Source of the DNA: Massariosphaeria phaeospora
Taxonomy: Eukaryota > Ascomycota > Dothideomycetes > Pleosporales
Assembly: GCA_011032825.1 (NCBI GenBank)
Contig: JAADJZ010000040.1
Location: forward strand, 62,001-126,000
Direction: 5' to 3'
Length of the DNA: 64,000 nt
Each line of letters opens with the position of its first letter. The stretch's first letter is position 1. The notes under the pieces are model-generated. The model searched no databases. It worked only from the letters and a program-made list of their open reading frames with translations, and had not been told where the DNA came from. Below are positions 1 through 10,271 of this stretch, piece after piece. Made by a program: the position numbers and the translations under genes.

Positions 1-3000
1 TTGTTTCAAATAGTGCTGGGAAGAAGAGCATACTAAGTTGGGGATCGTTCTTAAGGTGTACCGGTAGCTTCAGCGCACGGGGCTGCATGTCGGGCCGGCT
101 TCCCACGTGGCAAACCTCGACCTCGCCATCACCTCATGACATCTCTTGCCCAACAGCCGTCCTTTCTCTTCACCACCTCGCGAGCGATAACCACATATCC
201 CATAAGCGTCTTTCACTTTGTTTCACATGCTCTCGAGGGAGGTCCCTGTGCCGTCACTACACCTCCAGTACTCATCTCTAGGGTACATCCAACGTCGCGC
301 ATATCCGTAACTTGCTAGAAGCTGCGCAGGCTACGGAAACGCCTTACCGCATCGAACATCTACGAGAGATACAAGAGATACAAAAGAGAGTCGTTTAGGG
401 GAGCGGGTCGGTAGTTAATGGCACCTAGGCCCTCTTCCCTCATCATGGACGATATCGGGAGAAGAGAGCCAGGATAACACTAGCCCAGAATAGACTGACG
501 CCAAATATTATCTAGACGACAGCAGATTCCGTCACAGGCGAACGTCCCCGCTTCATACACATACTCGTACTGTTAGGCTGATTATAAAAGACTTTTGCCA
601 TAACCTTCTATAGCTCAGTTCTTCCCCACTTCCGTTGCGACCGCACACCTCGCTTCAGCAACCCATGGGTCTTCACGAGGCGAACCAGTCAACATAGGCC
701 GGTGCATTGTATTCATATGCCCGCTAAATCGACTTTCAGCTTGATGGTGCGTACAACGCCGACTTTTGCCGATTGTGTTCTTCGTCCAACTGGCCCAGAT
801 GCACGGCGCCAGAAACGATTGACAGTTTCTACATCAAGGTGAATGTGGGCTGAACGCAAAGAACAATAGCGGCTTATGTGTACTGTGTCGATTTAACTAA
901 GGCGATCTTGCGTTTTCCAGAGGATGTTGCCCTCGCTGCGGGAAGCCTTACGAACTACTGCTCCCTAGTAAGATGCAATTTCGTGTCTGTTGACATAAGC
1001 TAATGTGGCACTCAGGCTCACGGACACTGGGTACCGATGTTCTAGACAACGTTAAGTCGGTCAACATACCCAAGCTCATCCCAGAGAACACGGCCGAGCC
1101 TTTCCGTCAATTTCTTCGACAGTTCCGATCCGAGATCGAGGACTTCCCCCGGCGCTCAGTCGAGTTGGCCTTCAAGGACTTCACACTATGTTCCATGATA
1201 ATGAAACTGCCCAAAGACTACTTTTCGAAACTGCATTTGTTTGAAGGCCAGAGCGAGGTTATCTGCGATAATGGCAGACCGAGAAGCGCAGAAATGGACA
1301 GACGAGTGCAAAGCACCTAGTCGCGAGCTCATACCGACTTCGTCTCTCCCAAGCTACTCTGGGGCCAGAACGTTGCCGGCCTGCAGCTGCGAACGCCTTC
1401 CAAATACTGATAGTACGTGCCCCCGGTCGACAGCGGCATTGTCTGCAAGGGACTCACTAGAAGTTTGGTCTGCTGGATCCTTGGGTCCATTACACGCGAT
1501 TGCCCAAGGACCAAGCGCACATTTATCGATTTGAACTGTTTTACTTTGTTAGACCGAAGAACCAAGTTGATCTCACCATCACCGCTACTGAAGCACTCGG
1601 GTCTGGTGCGCGAGGGTGCGGACAACGAGGATTCGAATGTTCGAGTACGTGAGAGCGCGAGTGAAGAACTATCACAACCATAATGACTATGCCGACAAAA
1701 CGGGGAAGACGTTCAATATCGGAAGTCTGGTGATCGAGGATGAAGCTGCTTGATCTAGCAATAGGTACCCTGGATTAGAGCAAGTTGTCGAGCGAAAAAG
1801 TACTCCTGCTCCGAAGTGAAACAAAGGAGGCTTGTCACAGGAGCACGCGAAAACCTTTCTATCCTAACTGGGTGCATTGAGGCTCTGAGTTTGTGGTTTC
1901 TAATCTTTTATTCTAAAGGATACGAGGTGGCGATTGCGAACCATGATCACAATCTCCGATCGAGCGTAAGTTGATCCTCTCAAGGATAGTCCGTGGGTGA
2001 GATTCAAACTCAAGGCGCCCAGCCAGCGGGATTGGTTTTCGCCTGCTTGGCCATCCTGCCGCGACACGAGGCCACCAAGGCGTTTAAAGGAGCTTAATAA
2101 GATTCAAGCAACTCTACTCAATAGCAGCTGAGTTGACCATACCTAGCTTGAGCGCAATCTCCCGATAACCCGCCCTGCTGGGAGCCTCAAGTTTGAATCC
2201 GATATAACCCAGATTATACGGTAGGCGAAATCGGGATTGGTCCTTCGTGGCTGTCGGGCTGCAAGGCGAGTTCCTTGCCCGGACGGCCATCAAACCGCAA
2301 TAGTATCAAACGCCGCTTCGAACCGAAGACTACAACCACATCACGATGCAACTTTTCAATAGGAGCTTCATGAGAGAATCAGCTGTTCAGGTTTCAATGC
2401 ACCTTTGAACCTAATCATGTTCCGCTACCACCAAATAAATACTGGCTAACTTGAACCAGCTTGAAGTGTCCCGCACACACAATGTGACTAAACTAACACC
2501 TCCACAGCCTCCGGAAAATGCGATTAAAAGAAAACACGATCTTCTAAAACGCTATCGGGGTCCAGTTTGTATTTTATCCAATTGGTGTGTTCGTGTAAAG
2601 AGTGACCAAATTTCCATACAACCTCGTTTTGATGGATTACATTACTAACCGACCCTTAGAAGTGGAACTGAAGGTGGGCTTTCATACAGAGTCAGAGCCT
2701 ATCGTATTACAGTCTCTTAAGGTGACGGTCTCACTCAAGGTAGCCTTATGAACTGTTCGCGATGCTATTTTTGCTCGACCCTCCGGAAATGCCCTGCTGC
2801 GCCACGAAGTCAGGCGAGAAGTCAGAAGATGGCCTAATTTTCGAAACATTGAAAGATCCGTCGATCGTATACTATATTCTTAATTTACATAAGACCTTAC
2901 TGCCTTTCACTACTACAGTTCTTCGTTATAAGACCTTCCCTTCTCTGTTTCGTTTATCTCATAGCTACCGGTTTCTCTCCTTTTATATTCCCGGTATCAT

Positions 3001-3028
3001 TCTTTAAGCATATTCTTCCCCTTTTGCG
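1..3028. other. Gene-poor left end
   Basis: No intact gene can be built here. The stretch contains short unrelated open frames only, one decayed coding relic (entered separately, about 660-1755) and AT-richer unremarkable sequence from 1760 to 3000. The last 200 bases before 3029 are pyrimidine-rich (many TTC/CTT runs) and look like the promoter and 5' UTR of the secreted peptidase that follows. No tRNA fold, terminal inverted repeat or transposase motif was recognised. Confidence 0.5.
660..1755 (+). pseudogene. Decayed protein-coding relic, family not recognised
   Basis: Protein-like stretches lie on the plus strand in shifting frames. 1030-1300 reads like a helical domain (for example VNIPKLIPENTAEPFRQF). 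About 1480-1620 reads as DPWVHYTRLPKDQAHIYRFE followed by FYFVRPKNQVDL. 1638-1753 reads FEYVRARVKNYHNHNDYADK and then an IGSLVIEDEA-like end with a stop near 1753. The frames are separated by stops and shifts that no plausible set of introns removes. I infer a gene that has decayed by mutation. I do not recognise the parent family, and the boundaries are approximate. Confidence 0.3.
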
Positions 3029-4725
3029 ATGGATCGCATTATTTTTCTTGTGCTCTTCGCTGCAACTACGTCTGCACGCCCATGGATTTCGCAGCGCCAG
3101 GATAACACATCTACCGCCGCCATCTCCGATTTCGCCGACATCACACCCTCTGCAGACATTAATTGGGTTCCGTGTTTCGAGACATTCGAGTGCACTTATC
3201 TTACGGTTCCGCTAGATTACGAAGAGCCTGCGGCCGGAACCACAAATGTCGCATACGTCAAGCTCTCGTCTGGCAATCCGACGGCACAAGATATTCTTGT
3301 CAACCCGGGTGGTAGGTCAAGCCGGCTGTAGTAAATAGATTTAGCTAACTGGAATTAGGGCCAGGATCCTCGGGTGTGGGTTACGTGATCGAAAGTGGTC
3401 CAAAAATTCTCAAACTACTCAATGGCGCCTACAACATCATCGGATTCGATCCTCGCGGTGTCAACAATACGGGTCCGACTCTGAGCTGTGCGCCTACACC
3501 GGAGATGCGTGCACTCTATAAAGCACCCTCTGTAGAGGCACCCCTCGCTATACATTATTCTAATTCCAAGTCACTGGGTCAGTTCTGTACACAAGTCAAT
3601 GCGAATAACGACACGAAATACGCTGGCACAGTTGCAAGTGTTCAAGACATGGTACACTTTACTACTCTTCAGGCCGCCGCCAACGGAAATTCAAACCCAG
3701 AGGCAGAGCCCATCTGGTACTATGGCGTCTCCTACGGAACCGTGATCGGCCAAACACTCGCAGCGCTGTTTCCCCACCGCCTGGGCCGTGTGATCCTCGA
3801 TGCCAACGTATACGGTGTTGAACACTATACCGGTTACGCGCCCTCCGCAATTGAAGACACCGACAAAACCTTCTCAACGTTCTTCCAGTACTGCTTCGAA
3901 GCTGGTGTTGAGCTATGCCCATATGCAGGAACCTCAACTTCAGCTGCAGACATCGAAGAACGGTTCCGCGCCCTCCTACAGGCTCTCGAGGACGAGCCCT
4001 TGCCCAATCCACTCTCCGTCGGCATCGTCGGGCGCTCGGAACTCGAGCTTCGGGGGTTCATGACAATGTACAAGCCCATTCCCAGGTTCTACACTCTCGG
4101 TCTAGAGCTGGCGGCTCTGGAACGGGGTAATGTAACCGAGTACGCGATGGTCCAACAAGTCTCTGCCCAGCCAGGAGGCGCCATCGCATCCAACCCCGAA
4201 TACGCCGGTCTGGGCGAGATCGAAGCACAAAAACTCATCACCGCCATCGACGCCTCTGACCGCTACGCTATTACCTCACTCGCAGAGTACAAGGAAGTAC
4301 ACGCGACTCTGAAATCGGCGTCGCAATACGGTGGACATGGAATCGCGGTCGAAAACACGCTCTTCGCAAATGGAATGGGCATCATGCCCCCCGAGAGCCA
4401 GAGATTCCCCGGATTCAAGCACGTGAACTGCTCGGCTCCAATTCTTTTCATTGGAACAGCAGCGGACCCCATTACCCCCATCTCCAGCGCACATAAAATG
4501 GCACAGTACTTTGCTGGGTCTGTGGTTCTGAGCCAGAACTCGCCCGGCCATAGTTTCCAGAGTATCGATTCTAAATGCATGTTGGGATATGTTGCGACGT
4601 ATCTGGCTGATGGGACGTTGCCTGATGCCGGGACTGTTTGCGAGGTTGATCTTACGCCTGCGGAGGTCTTTGAAAAGGGGAAGGAGGAGGTGGGTAAACT
4701 CTTGGCGGGAGCAGAGAAGATGTAA
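3029..4725 (+). CDS. Secreted alpha/beta-hydrolase peptidase, TAP-like (tripeptidyl/prolyl aminopeptidase type)
   Basis: Two exons, 3029-3311 and 3359-4725, with a 47-nt intron (GTAGGT...TTAG), give 549 aa. The protein starts with a signal peptide (MDRIIFLVLFAATTSA). The splice junction rebuilds the oxyanion-hole motif NPGGPGSSG. The nucleophile elbow is GVSYG with Ser219. Asp464 in GTAADPITP and His492 in SPGHS complete a Ser-Asp-His triad in the expected order. The C-terminal part matches the TAP-like C-terminal domain layout. By family it should hydrolyse peptides from the N-terminus outside the cell, supplying amino acids. The ATG follows a pyrimidine-rich leader and is the only one giving a signal peptide. 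The fold and triad are clear; the exact substrate is not. Confidence 0.93.
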
Positions 4726-5576
4726 ATGTCGATTAGAAAAGTTTATTTAGCACAGCTGTTTCTGTTGCGCTGTTGTAAGCTTCAGCCAAGCTAAGCTACT
4801 ATAATTAGAGAGCATACTAATTGCAAAAGTATTGGTAGATTGGACCGTGATGTTATTTTCTTTTGTCGTACTTGTCATTCTAAGTTTGTTTCCTCGTACT
4901 TCTTTCTTCCCTGTTTTATATTTCTTGTCAATCAATCTTGGAACCTGAAGAAACTTCAGAGTAAGGCGAGGAAGCGAGATGGCGAAACAGTAGTAAAGAT
5001 GAGCCAATGGCAGGTAAGATTCACGTGAAAGCTTCTTTCTGTTCTGCTGAGCATCTAAACAAAGAAGCTACTACATTATTAGATTCTGGCACGAGCGCCT
5101 TTAAACCTAACGTCATACTCAGACCAAGCGTTGCGGGCACAATGTGATCAATACAAGTACGCCGACGACATACTACTAGTGGACCTATGCGGCACCACAG
5201 TGTAAGATATACATAGAGTCTGCACTTCGCGTGACCCGCCGCGAGCAGAACTGCCCAGAATGAAGGCAATAAGAAGACAGTCCTTGATCTGAAAGAATCG
5301 CGGTGTAATCCTCTGGAACCTAACCAGGACTTTTAATTTTCGGATCTTCAGAGTCCGCATCACAACTCTTCCTATATCCAATCCCACCCAATTCGACTTC
5401 ACCAGACTTGACCAGTGAGACCTATATTGTTAACCACGCTATAAACGTATCCTGATAACCTCCGCGTGCAACCCTATACCGGATATAAAGTGTGACTAAT
5501 TTTCTAGTCATATTCCACAGCCACAATAGTGGCCTGCCACCATTTCCCAGTCCCCCCGAACTCTGCAGCCCCCTCG
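4726..5576. other. Convergent intergenic region
   Basis: The spacer lies between the 3' ends of the peptidase gene (plus) and the oxidoreductase gene (minus). It is T-rich after 4726, as expected for a 3' UTR. Short open frames at 5021-5402 have no protein-like character. Nothing else was seen. Confidence 0.6.
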
Positions 5577-6706
5577 TCACGGCTCACCAATCCGATACAC
5601 CAACTTAGCCGCACTCACCCTTCCCATTTTCAAATCATCCAACCCCTGCAGAATCCCCTCAATCCCGCTCCTCACATCCGGGCGATGATTCCGCCACCTC
5701 CCCTCCGCAAACAAGCGATCCGCAACCGGCAACCACTTCATCAGAAACTCGTAGTCCTCCGGCACAGCCGGAACAGTGAACTTTGCGATTTCAAACGACT
5801 CGCCCGATACCGTGTAGCCCAACGTCGCGGAGGCCACGACGTCGCCGCGCACAAATTTAGGGCTGGGCCCGGTGTAGATAGTAGTACAGTAGTACAGTTT
5901 CTGGCCGTCTGGGGCGGCCGAGGCGAGGGCGTCGGCGCAGATCTGCGGGGCGCTGTGTTCGCCGATGGTGTCCCATGCGTAGAAGAGCTTGTCGTTAGTG
6001 TAGGCCCGGATGTCGGCGGCAACAGTAGGGGAGGCGTAGTCGAAGACTTTATCGGCGCCGAGACTCTTTACGTAGTCGAAGTTCTTGGGGGAGCAGGTGG
6101 TGAGGACTTCGAAGCCGCTCCTAGATTTATAGTTAGATACCCTCATGCTGTGAAGAGGCAAGGGTGCAATAGAGGAAATACGGACATCTTTGCGAACTGG
6201 ATACCGGTTGCGCCCATAGCACTCGAACCACCGTAGATCAAAATTGGCATCTTTTGTTCGAGGGGCTTGTCTGGCCAGGGCAGTTGAAGAGATTGATACA
6301 GGCCCTGACCTATAGTTATGACTGCTATGCCTGCAGGTGCTGCCTCTTCGAAGCTAACGTTGTCCGGGATATGGCCCACGAATTCGGTCTTGGCCAGAAC
6401 ATACTCTTGAAAAGCAGCATTGTCCGGTTGTTTCGGATTGCAGCCGTGAAGAAACCCCCAAACGCGGTCACCTTTTCTGAAGGGCTTCTTGAGCGAAGAG
6501 CCGACTTCAACGACCACGCCTGCGTAGTCGCAGCCTACGGTTGCAGATGAGTCGTTGTCCCACATGTGGGCTGTTTTCCAATCGGTGGGATTGAGGGCAA
6601 CGGCGATGACTTTGACGAGGATGTGCTCTTGAGAGGGGAGAGTTGGAACGGCAAGGTTGTCGACGAGGGTGGTGTGCCCTTGGCCGGAGACTTTGATTGC
6701 TTTCAT
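5577..6706 (-). CDS. MDR-family NAD(P)-dependent oxidoreductase (zinc-type alcohol dehydrogenase/enoyl reductase-like)
   Basis: Exons 6706-6186 and 6120-5577, intron 6121-6185 (GTCCGT...CTAG, 65 nt), give 354 aa. The N-terminal GroES-like part carries ALNPTDWK and GCDYAGVVVEVG. The nucleotide-binding region has IYGGSSAMGATGIQFAKMSGFEV spanning the splice, and then the SLGADKVFDY signature that follows the second beta strand in this family. The usual catalytic-zinc cysteines are not apparent, so it resembles the enoyl-reductase-like branch. I chose the ATG at 6706 (MKAIKVSGQG), which fits family starts. An in-frame ATG at 6793 adds 29 residues encoded by a CT/GA-repeat leader (LTLTLSLSLSS) and is probably UTR. 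Substrate unknown. Confidence 0.88.
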
Positions 6707-6820
6707 ATTGCGGAGTGGTTGATTGTAACCGTTGCTGTGAGATGGCGTGACAGAAGAGAGAGAGAGTGAGAGAGTCAGAGTCAGAGTTTGCATTCCACTC
6801 GCGGTCCACTCGTATATGTT

Positions 6821-6830
6821 CTTATATAGA
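6821..6830 (-). promoter_or_regulatory. TATA box of the MDR oxidoreductase gene
   Basis: The minus strand reads TCTATATAAG, 115-124 bp upstream of the chosen ATG (6706) and just upstream of the CT-rich leader at 6753-6790. The position suits a transcription start near 6790. The rest of 6831-7312 (about 480 bp) shows a direct repeat of TTAAAGTTC around 6870-6900 and no gene. Confidence 0.5.
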
Positions 6831-7312
6831 AGTATATAGTGGCCCTTGCGAATTGGAGTAGTGCAGGTGGGTTAAAGTTCGGCCGAAGGCTTAAAGTTCT
6901 GCCGTCTTCAAGCCTCGGAAGTAGACAATGGAAGTCGAACTAGGCAAAATTACTGTTTTTAGTCGAGTGAATTTCCTTCCTGGTTAGCACAGATTTGACA
7001 CTGGGGATCCGGACTTATATAGCACCGGTCAGCGCTGCACCTCCATGAATAATATTCAGGCTGGTACAGACGGCTATAAGGTTAAGCCGACTCCACGGCT
7101 TCCATGGCGTCTGCAATGAGTAAATAAAAGTCAAATTACCCACATATGGTGCACACTAGCTTCTGCTCTCCTGCAGGTCTAGCAGTTCTTCGTGGACCGT
7201 AGCTTCGCATATCGTCAAGCCCGTAGACACTTCTATGGCCGTATTGGGAAGGACAGGCGATGCAAGGTCTTGACGCCTTTCGACCCAATGCAGTACGCGA
7301 CTCGTTTCATTC

Positions 7313-8551
7313 TTACGCATCCGACTCTTCACTCTTAACAAGAGACCTATACCAACTTCCAACCTCTTCGACACATTCTTGTAGCCCGCGAAATTTCTGG
7401 CCATCAAACAACATATCTTGCGTCTTCCGAGAATCTACTCTGAATGGCATGTTGATCGGTGTATTATCTCGCCCGACTGTGAACAAACCGCTCTTCACTT
7501 CATCCGGAAACTCTTTCTCGATCATATCACCGGCCTCTCTCCACACGCTATTCCCATCTTTCCCATCGTCAGTCGTTGCGGCCGCAATGAACCAGTTCGG
7601 AATCTCGTGATCGCGCACTCGCGTTTCTTCCAGAGCCTCCACATGCACTCTGGCGCAGTCTTCTACGTGCACAAACCCAAATGCATACCGCGCTTTCGTT
7701 TCGTCGAACAGAAGCGCTTTCGACATGCGATCCATCTTAGCATAGGCTTCTTTGGCCGAGGATACGAGTTCGGAGGGTCCAATGACTGTGCCGGGGATGA
7801 CCTGCGCTATGGAGAAGGGCAATTCGTTGTTGATTCGTAGGGAGTTTAGATAGGTCATACAGTAGGCTTTTGCGCCGCAATAAGCGTGGTGAGGCGAAGA
7901 GAGGGGTGGCCGGAAGGACGCCGAATGGACATTGACTTCGACATACTCTATCCTTCGTTAGTACTAGGAGCTCGGCGATGGTCAAGATATTGCATGTACC
8001 ATCAAGCACTCGTTCCATCCGATTGCCCAGCGTGTCCCCATCATCGGGACTCACAAGCCCCGCACCCGCTTGCGTGAATACAATGCGCTTTACACTTGCC
8101 GATTTTTTAGCAGCGGAAAGGATGTTCTCCATAGACTTGACAAAGGGGTGCCATATTTCATTATCGGGGTGGTAGTTCTAGTTTCTCAGCTACTGGTTAT
8201 TCAACCGAGGACGCCGTACTTACGGGTGTCGGCCATACACCTGCGACGTGAATCACGAAAGCTGCTCCTTGTAACGCGGTGTCATAAGCACCTGGGAGCG
8301 CGTTGTCGGGCACTATTGCAAACTCGATTCTGTCCACGAACTCGGCCACCAACAGTCCAGCTTGGATGGATGCTATGGCGTCTTCTCGGCGAACGATGCA
8401 CCGCACACGGTACCCAGTACGGAGGGCATGGAGAACACAGTGGTAACCGATGATGCCATTTGCACCAGTGATCTGCTCTTGAGTTCAGCATCGATTGCCT
8501 CTTTGGTCGGGCTACACCTACGGCCACTAGTCCTCGATCTTTGTCGGCCAT
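7313..8551 (-). CDS. Extended short-chain dehydrogenase/NAD-dependent epimerase (dihydroflavonol reductase-like)
   Basis: Four exons, 8551-8522, 8472-8224, 8177-8000 and 7947-7313, give 363 aa. The introns are 49, 46 and 52 nt; the third has a perfect TACTAAC branch site. The first 10-codon exon joins to make GLVAITGANGIIGYH, the Rossmann GxxGxxG motif at residues 13-19. HVAGVWPTP follows the usual position of the fourth strand. The catalytic pair is Tyr175 and Lys179 (YCGAK). PGTVIGPS and FGFVHVEDCARVHVEAL are characteristic of the extended SDR family that includes dihydroflavonol-4-reductases and fungal ketoreductases. It probably reduces or epimerises a small metabolite in the cytosol. It lies head-to-tail with the MDR gene on the same strand, which suggests, but does not prove, shared metabolism. 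Confidence 0.9.
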
Positions 8552-8696
8552 TGCTTCGACGTGGGATGGGAGCTCTCCACAGCAAGACTGAGGTCGGGGT
8601 TAGACTTCGGAAGGCGAAGCCCAACGCGGATGTTCGGGAATTAAAAGCTATCAGCCCCACCTGTCCTGCAGCTACACTCCCGTGGGCCGTGACGCG

Positions 8697-8705
8697 TTAT
8701 ATAGG
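8697..8705 (-). promoter_or_regulatory. TATA-like element upstream of the SDR gene
   Basis: The minus strand reads CTATATAAC about 150 bp upstream of the SDR start codon at 8551. No stronger promoter signal was seen nearby. Confidence 0.35.
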
Positions 8706-8807
8706 ACTGCGCATGGTGATATCGCCGATCTGATTCGCGAGCTGCTACGGATATAACCTTTGAGAGCCCTTAGCAGAACTTATTGCCGATAAAGACAGAC
8801 TTTAGGT

Positions 8808-8850
8808 GATCCTCTTGACAGCCTAAGGTTTTTGGCAATAAGTAGACAGT
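8808..8850 (+). repeat. Short dispersed repeat, copy 1
   Basis: This 43-bp stretch (starting GATCCTCTTGACAG and ending GCAATAAGTAGACAGT) aligns with the last 44 bases of the window, 63957-64000. I estimate about 80% identity by eye, and several differences are C/T or G/A transitions. An inverted 9-mer CTTATTGCC lies just upstream (about 8779-8787), mirroring GGCAATAAG. It may be part of a larger, mutated interspersed element. Confidence 0.45.
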
Positions 8851-8877
8851 CTACCTCCATACTTGCAAAGCCCTATT

Positions 8878-8897
8878 TTATCTAGTATACTAGATAA
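8878..8897. repeat. 20-bp perfect palindrome
   Basis: TTATCTAGTATACTAGATAA is its own reverse complement over 20 bases. It sits in an otherwise AT-rich spacer 28 bp downstream of the short dispersed repeat. It could be a protein-binding dyad or a terminal remnant of a small element. Confidence 0.6.
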
Positions 8898-9104
8898 TGT
8901 TTAAGAAGGGCTTGTAGAAGTAAGAGGAGAGGCACTGCCTAGGTGCGCATCGGAAACAAATTGGTTCAGGGCGGTGCCTTTATTGCCCCTGCCAGCCTTT
9001 GCTTTAGAGAAAGGTGAATTCACATAGGTATTCATTTTGAAAAATGAAGAAAAAGAAAGATTTGACAATCCAATCAGACAAGCTGACCAGAAAGTGATAG
9101 TTGT

Positions 9105-9190
9105 CAGTCCGTGCAAGTTAATGCTCAGACCAACAGGGACCTCGAAGAGTCCGTCCGTGCAAGCAAATGCTCAGACGGGGTCTTTAAGAG
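9105..9190. repeat. Imperfect direct duplication, period about 46 bp
   Basis: TCCGTGCAAG...AATGCTCAGAC occurs at 9108-9130 and again at 9154-9175. Each copy is followed by a related GGG(A/T)C(T)..AAGAG segment. The second copy differs from the first mainly by transitions (CCTCGAAG against TCTTTAAG), suggesting an old tandem duplication that has since mutated. The surroundings (8552-9502) contain no gene. Confidence 0.5.
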
Positions 9191-9502
9191 GGACCACACA
9201 CAACTTGACGCGGTAGAGGCTGCGTACTAGGTACGCGCGCTCGGTGTTGTGTGTGGTGAGGAGAGGAAGTGGTCAAGGCGACGAGAAAGTTTTCACTGCT
9301 AGATTGCCAAGACGCCGGGCGAACGTTTTCCCGGAAGCGATAAGGTCGATAGCTGATGACGTAAGAATGCACTTGATCGACCCGAGCAGACTCCGACTAC
9401 GTCGTCGCCCTCATGAATTAGTTGAAGCGGATAACATTCGCGATGGCATTCGATCGCGAATTCAGTTCGATTAATCTCGACACAGGCTGAGGCTATCTTG
9501 CC

Positions 9503-10115
9503 ATGTCGTCCGATAGCGTTCCAGCCGGAACCACGACGCGGCCCGACATCATCGTCGTAGGCGCATCGCGGCAGGATACTGAACAGCATCTAGGTCGCGA
9601 CTCTCTCGGCGGCGTCTGCACCGCCCTTGCCCTGAAAGCGCCTCCCTACAAGCACCGCATCCCGATCCTCGAACGCAACCCATCGCCGCTGCTCCACAGC
9701 CAGGGCGCTGGCATCGTCGCCGGTGGAGACACGCTCTCCGTCTTCAAGCGCGATGACCGCTGCGGCAGACAGCTGGCCGTCTCGTCGTCGCGGAGACAGT
9801 ACATCAGCAAGGCGGGCGATGTCGTGCACACCGATAAGCCATGGTGCAGAACATGACGAGCTGGGACCTGGTGTACTGCATGTTGAGGGACAGGGTCGAT
9901 GGCGTCCCGAGTGAATACTGCGATGCCCCAGCGATGAGAAACGAAGAGGGCGAGGGCGAGCATCTGCGTGGACACAAGGTTACCCACCTGCGCGATAGAT
10001 GATGGTATGATTCTTGCGGATGTGGTTGGAACTTGGAGGCGGGATTAGTAGGAAGGAATGGAAGATGCAAACCCTTGCATATGCGCGCATGATATAGAGA
10101 CGTGGTGTAGACATG
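9503..10115 (+). pseudogene. FAD-dependent monooxygenase, truncated and frameshifted
   Basis: The frame opens with ATG at 9503 and PDIIVVGAS, the start of the FAD-binding Rossmann motif of aromatic-hydroxylase-type monooxygenases. About 36 extra bases then intervene before LGGVCTALALKAPPYKHR restores it. ILERNPSPLLHSQGAGIVAGG and SSRRQYISKAGDVVHT match the expected order. Near 9840 the frame shifts; MTSWDLVYCMLRDRVDGVPSEYCDAPA continues in another frame to a stop at about 10003. A further fragment (DDGMILADVV, then KEW) reaches about 10115. The FAD Asp motif and the C-terminal half are missing, so it cannot make a normal enzyme of about 400 aa. Confidence 0.75.
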
Positions 10116-10271
10116 GGCAATCGAAGTCAGTTCGAGGACCTGCCGCTGGAAGAACATATCAAGGACCGGAATCTGGCGAGTAAGCCCAGATGTTTCGTAA
10201 GCAACATCGGAGAAATGTCGCCGGATCCATATCTTACGCTCTATGCAAAAACAAAGTTGCCGGCCTAAGTC

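Noticed and set aside
5529..6236. 235-codon plus-strand open frame
   Set aside because: Antisense shadow of the MDR oxidoreductase gene and its intron; it starts outside and has no recognisable domain.
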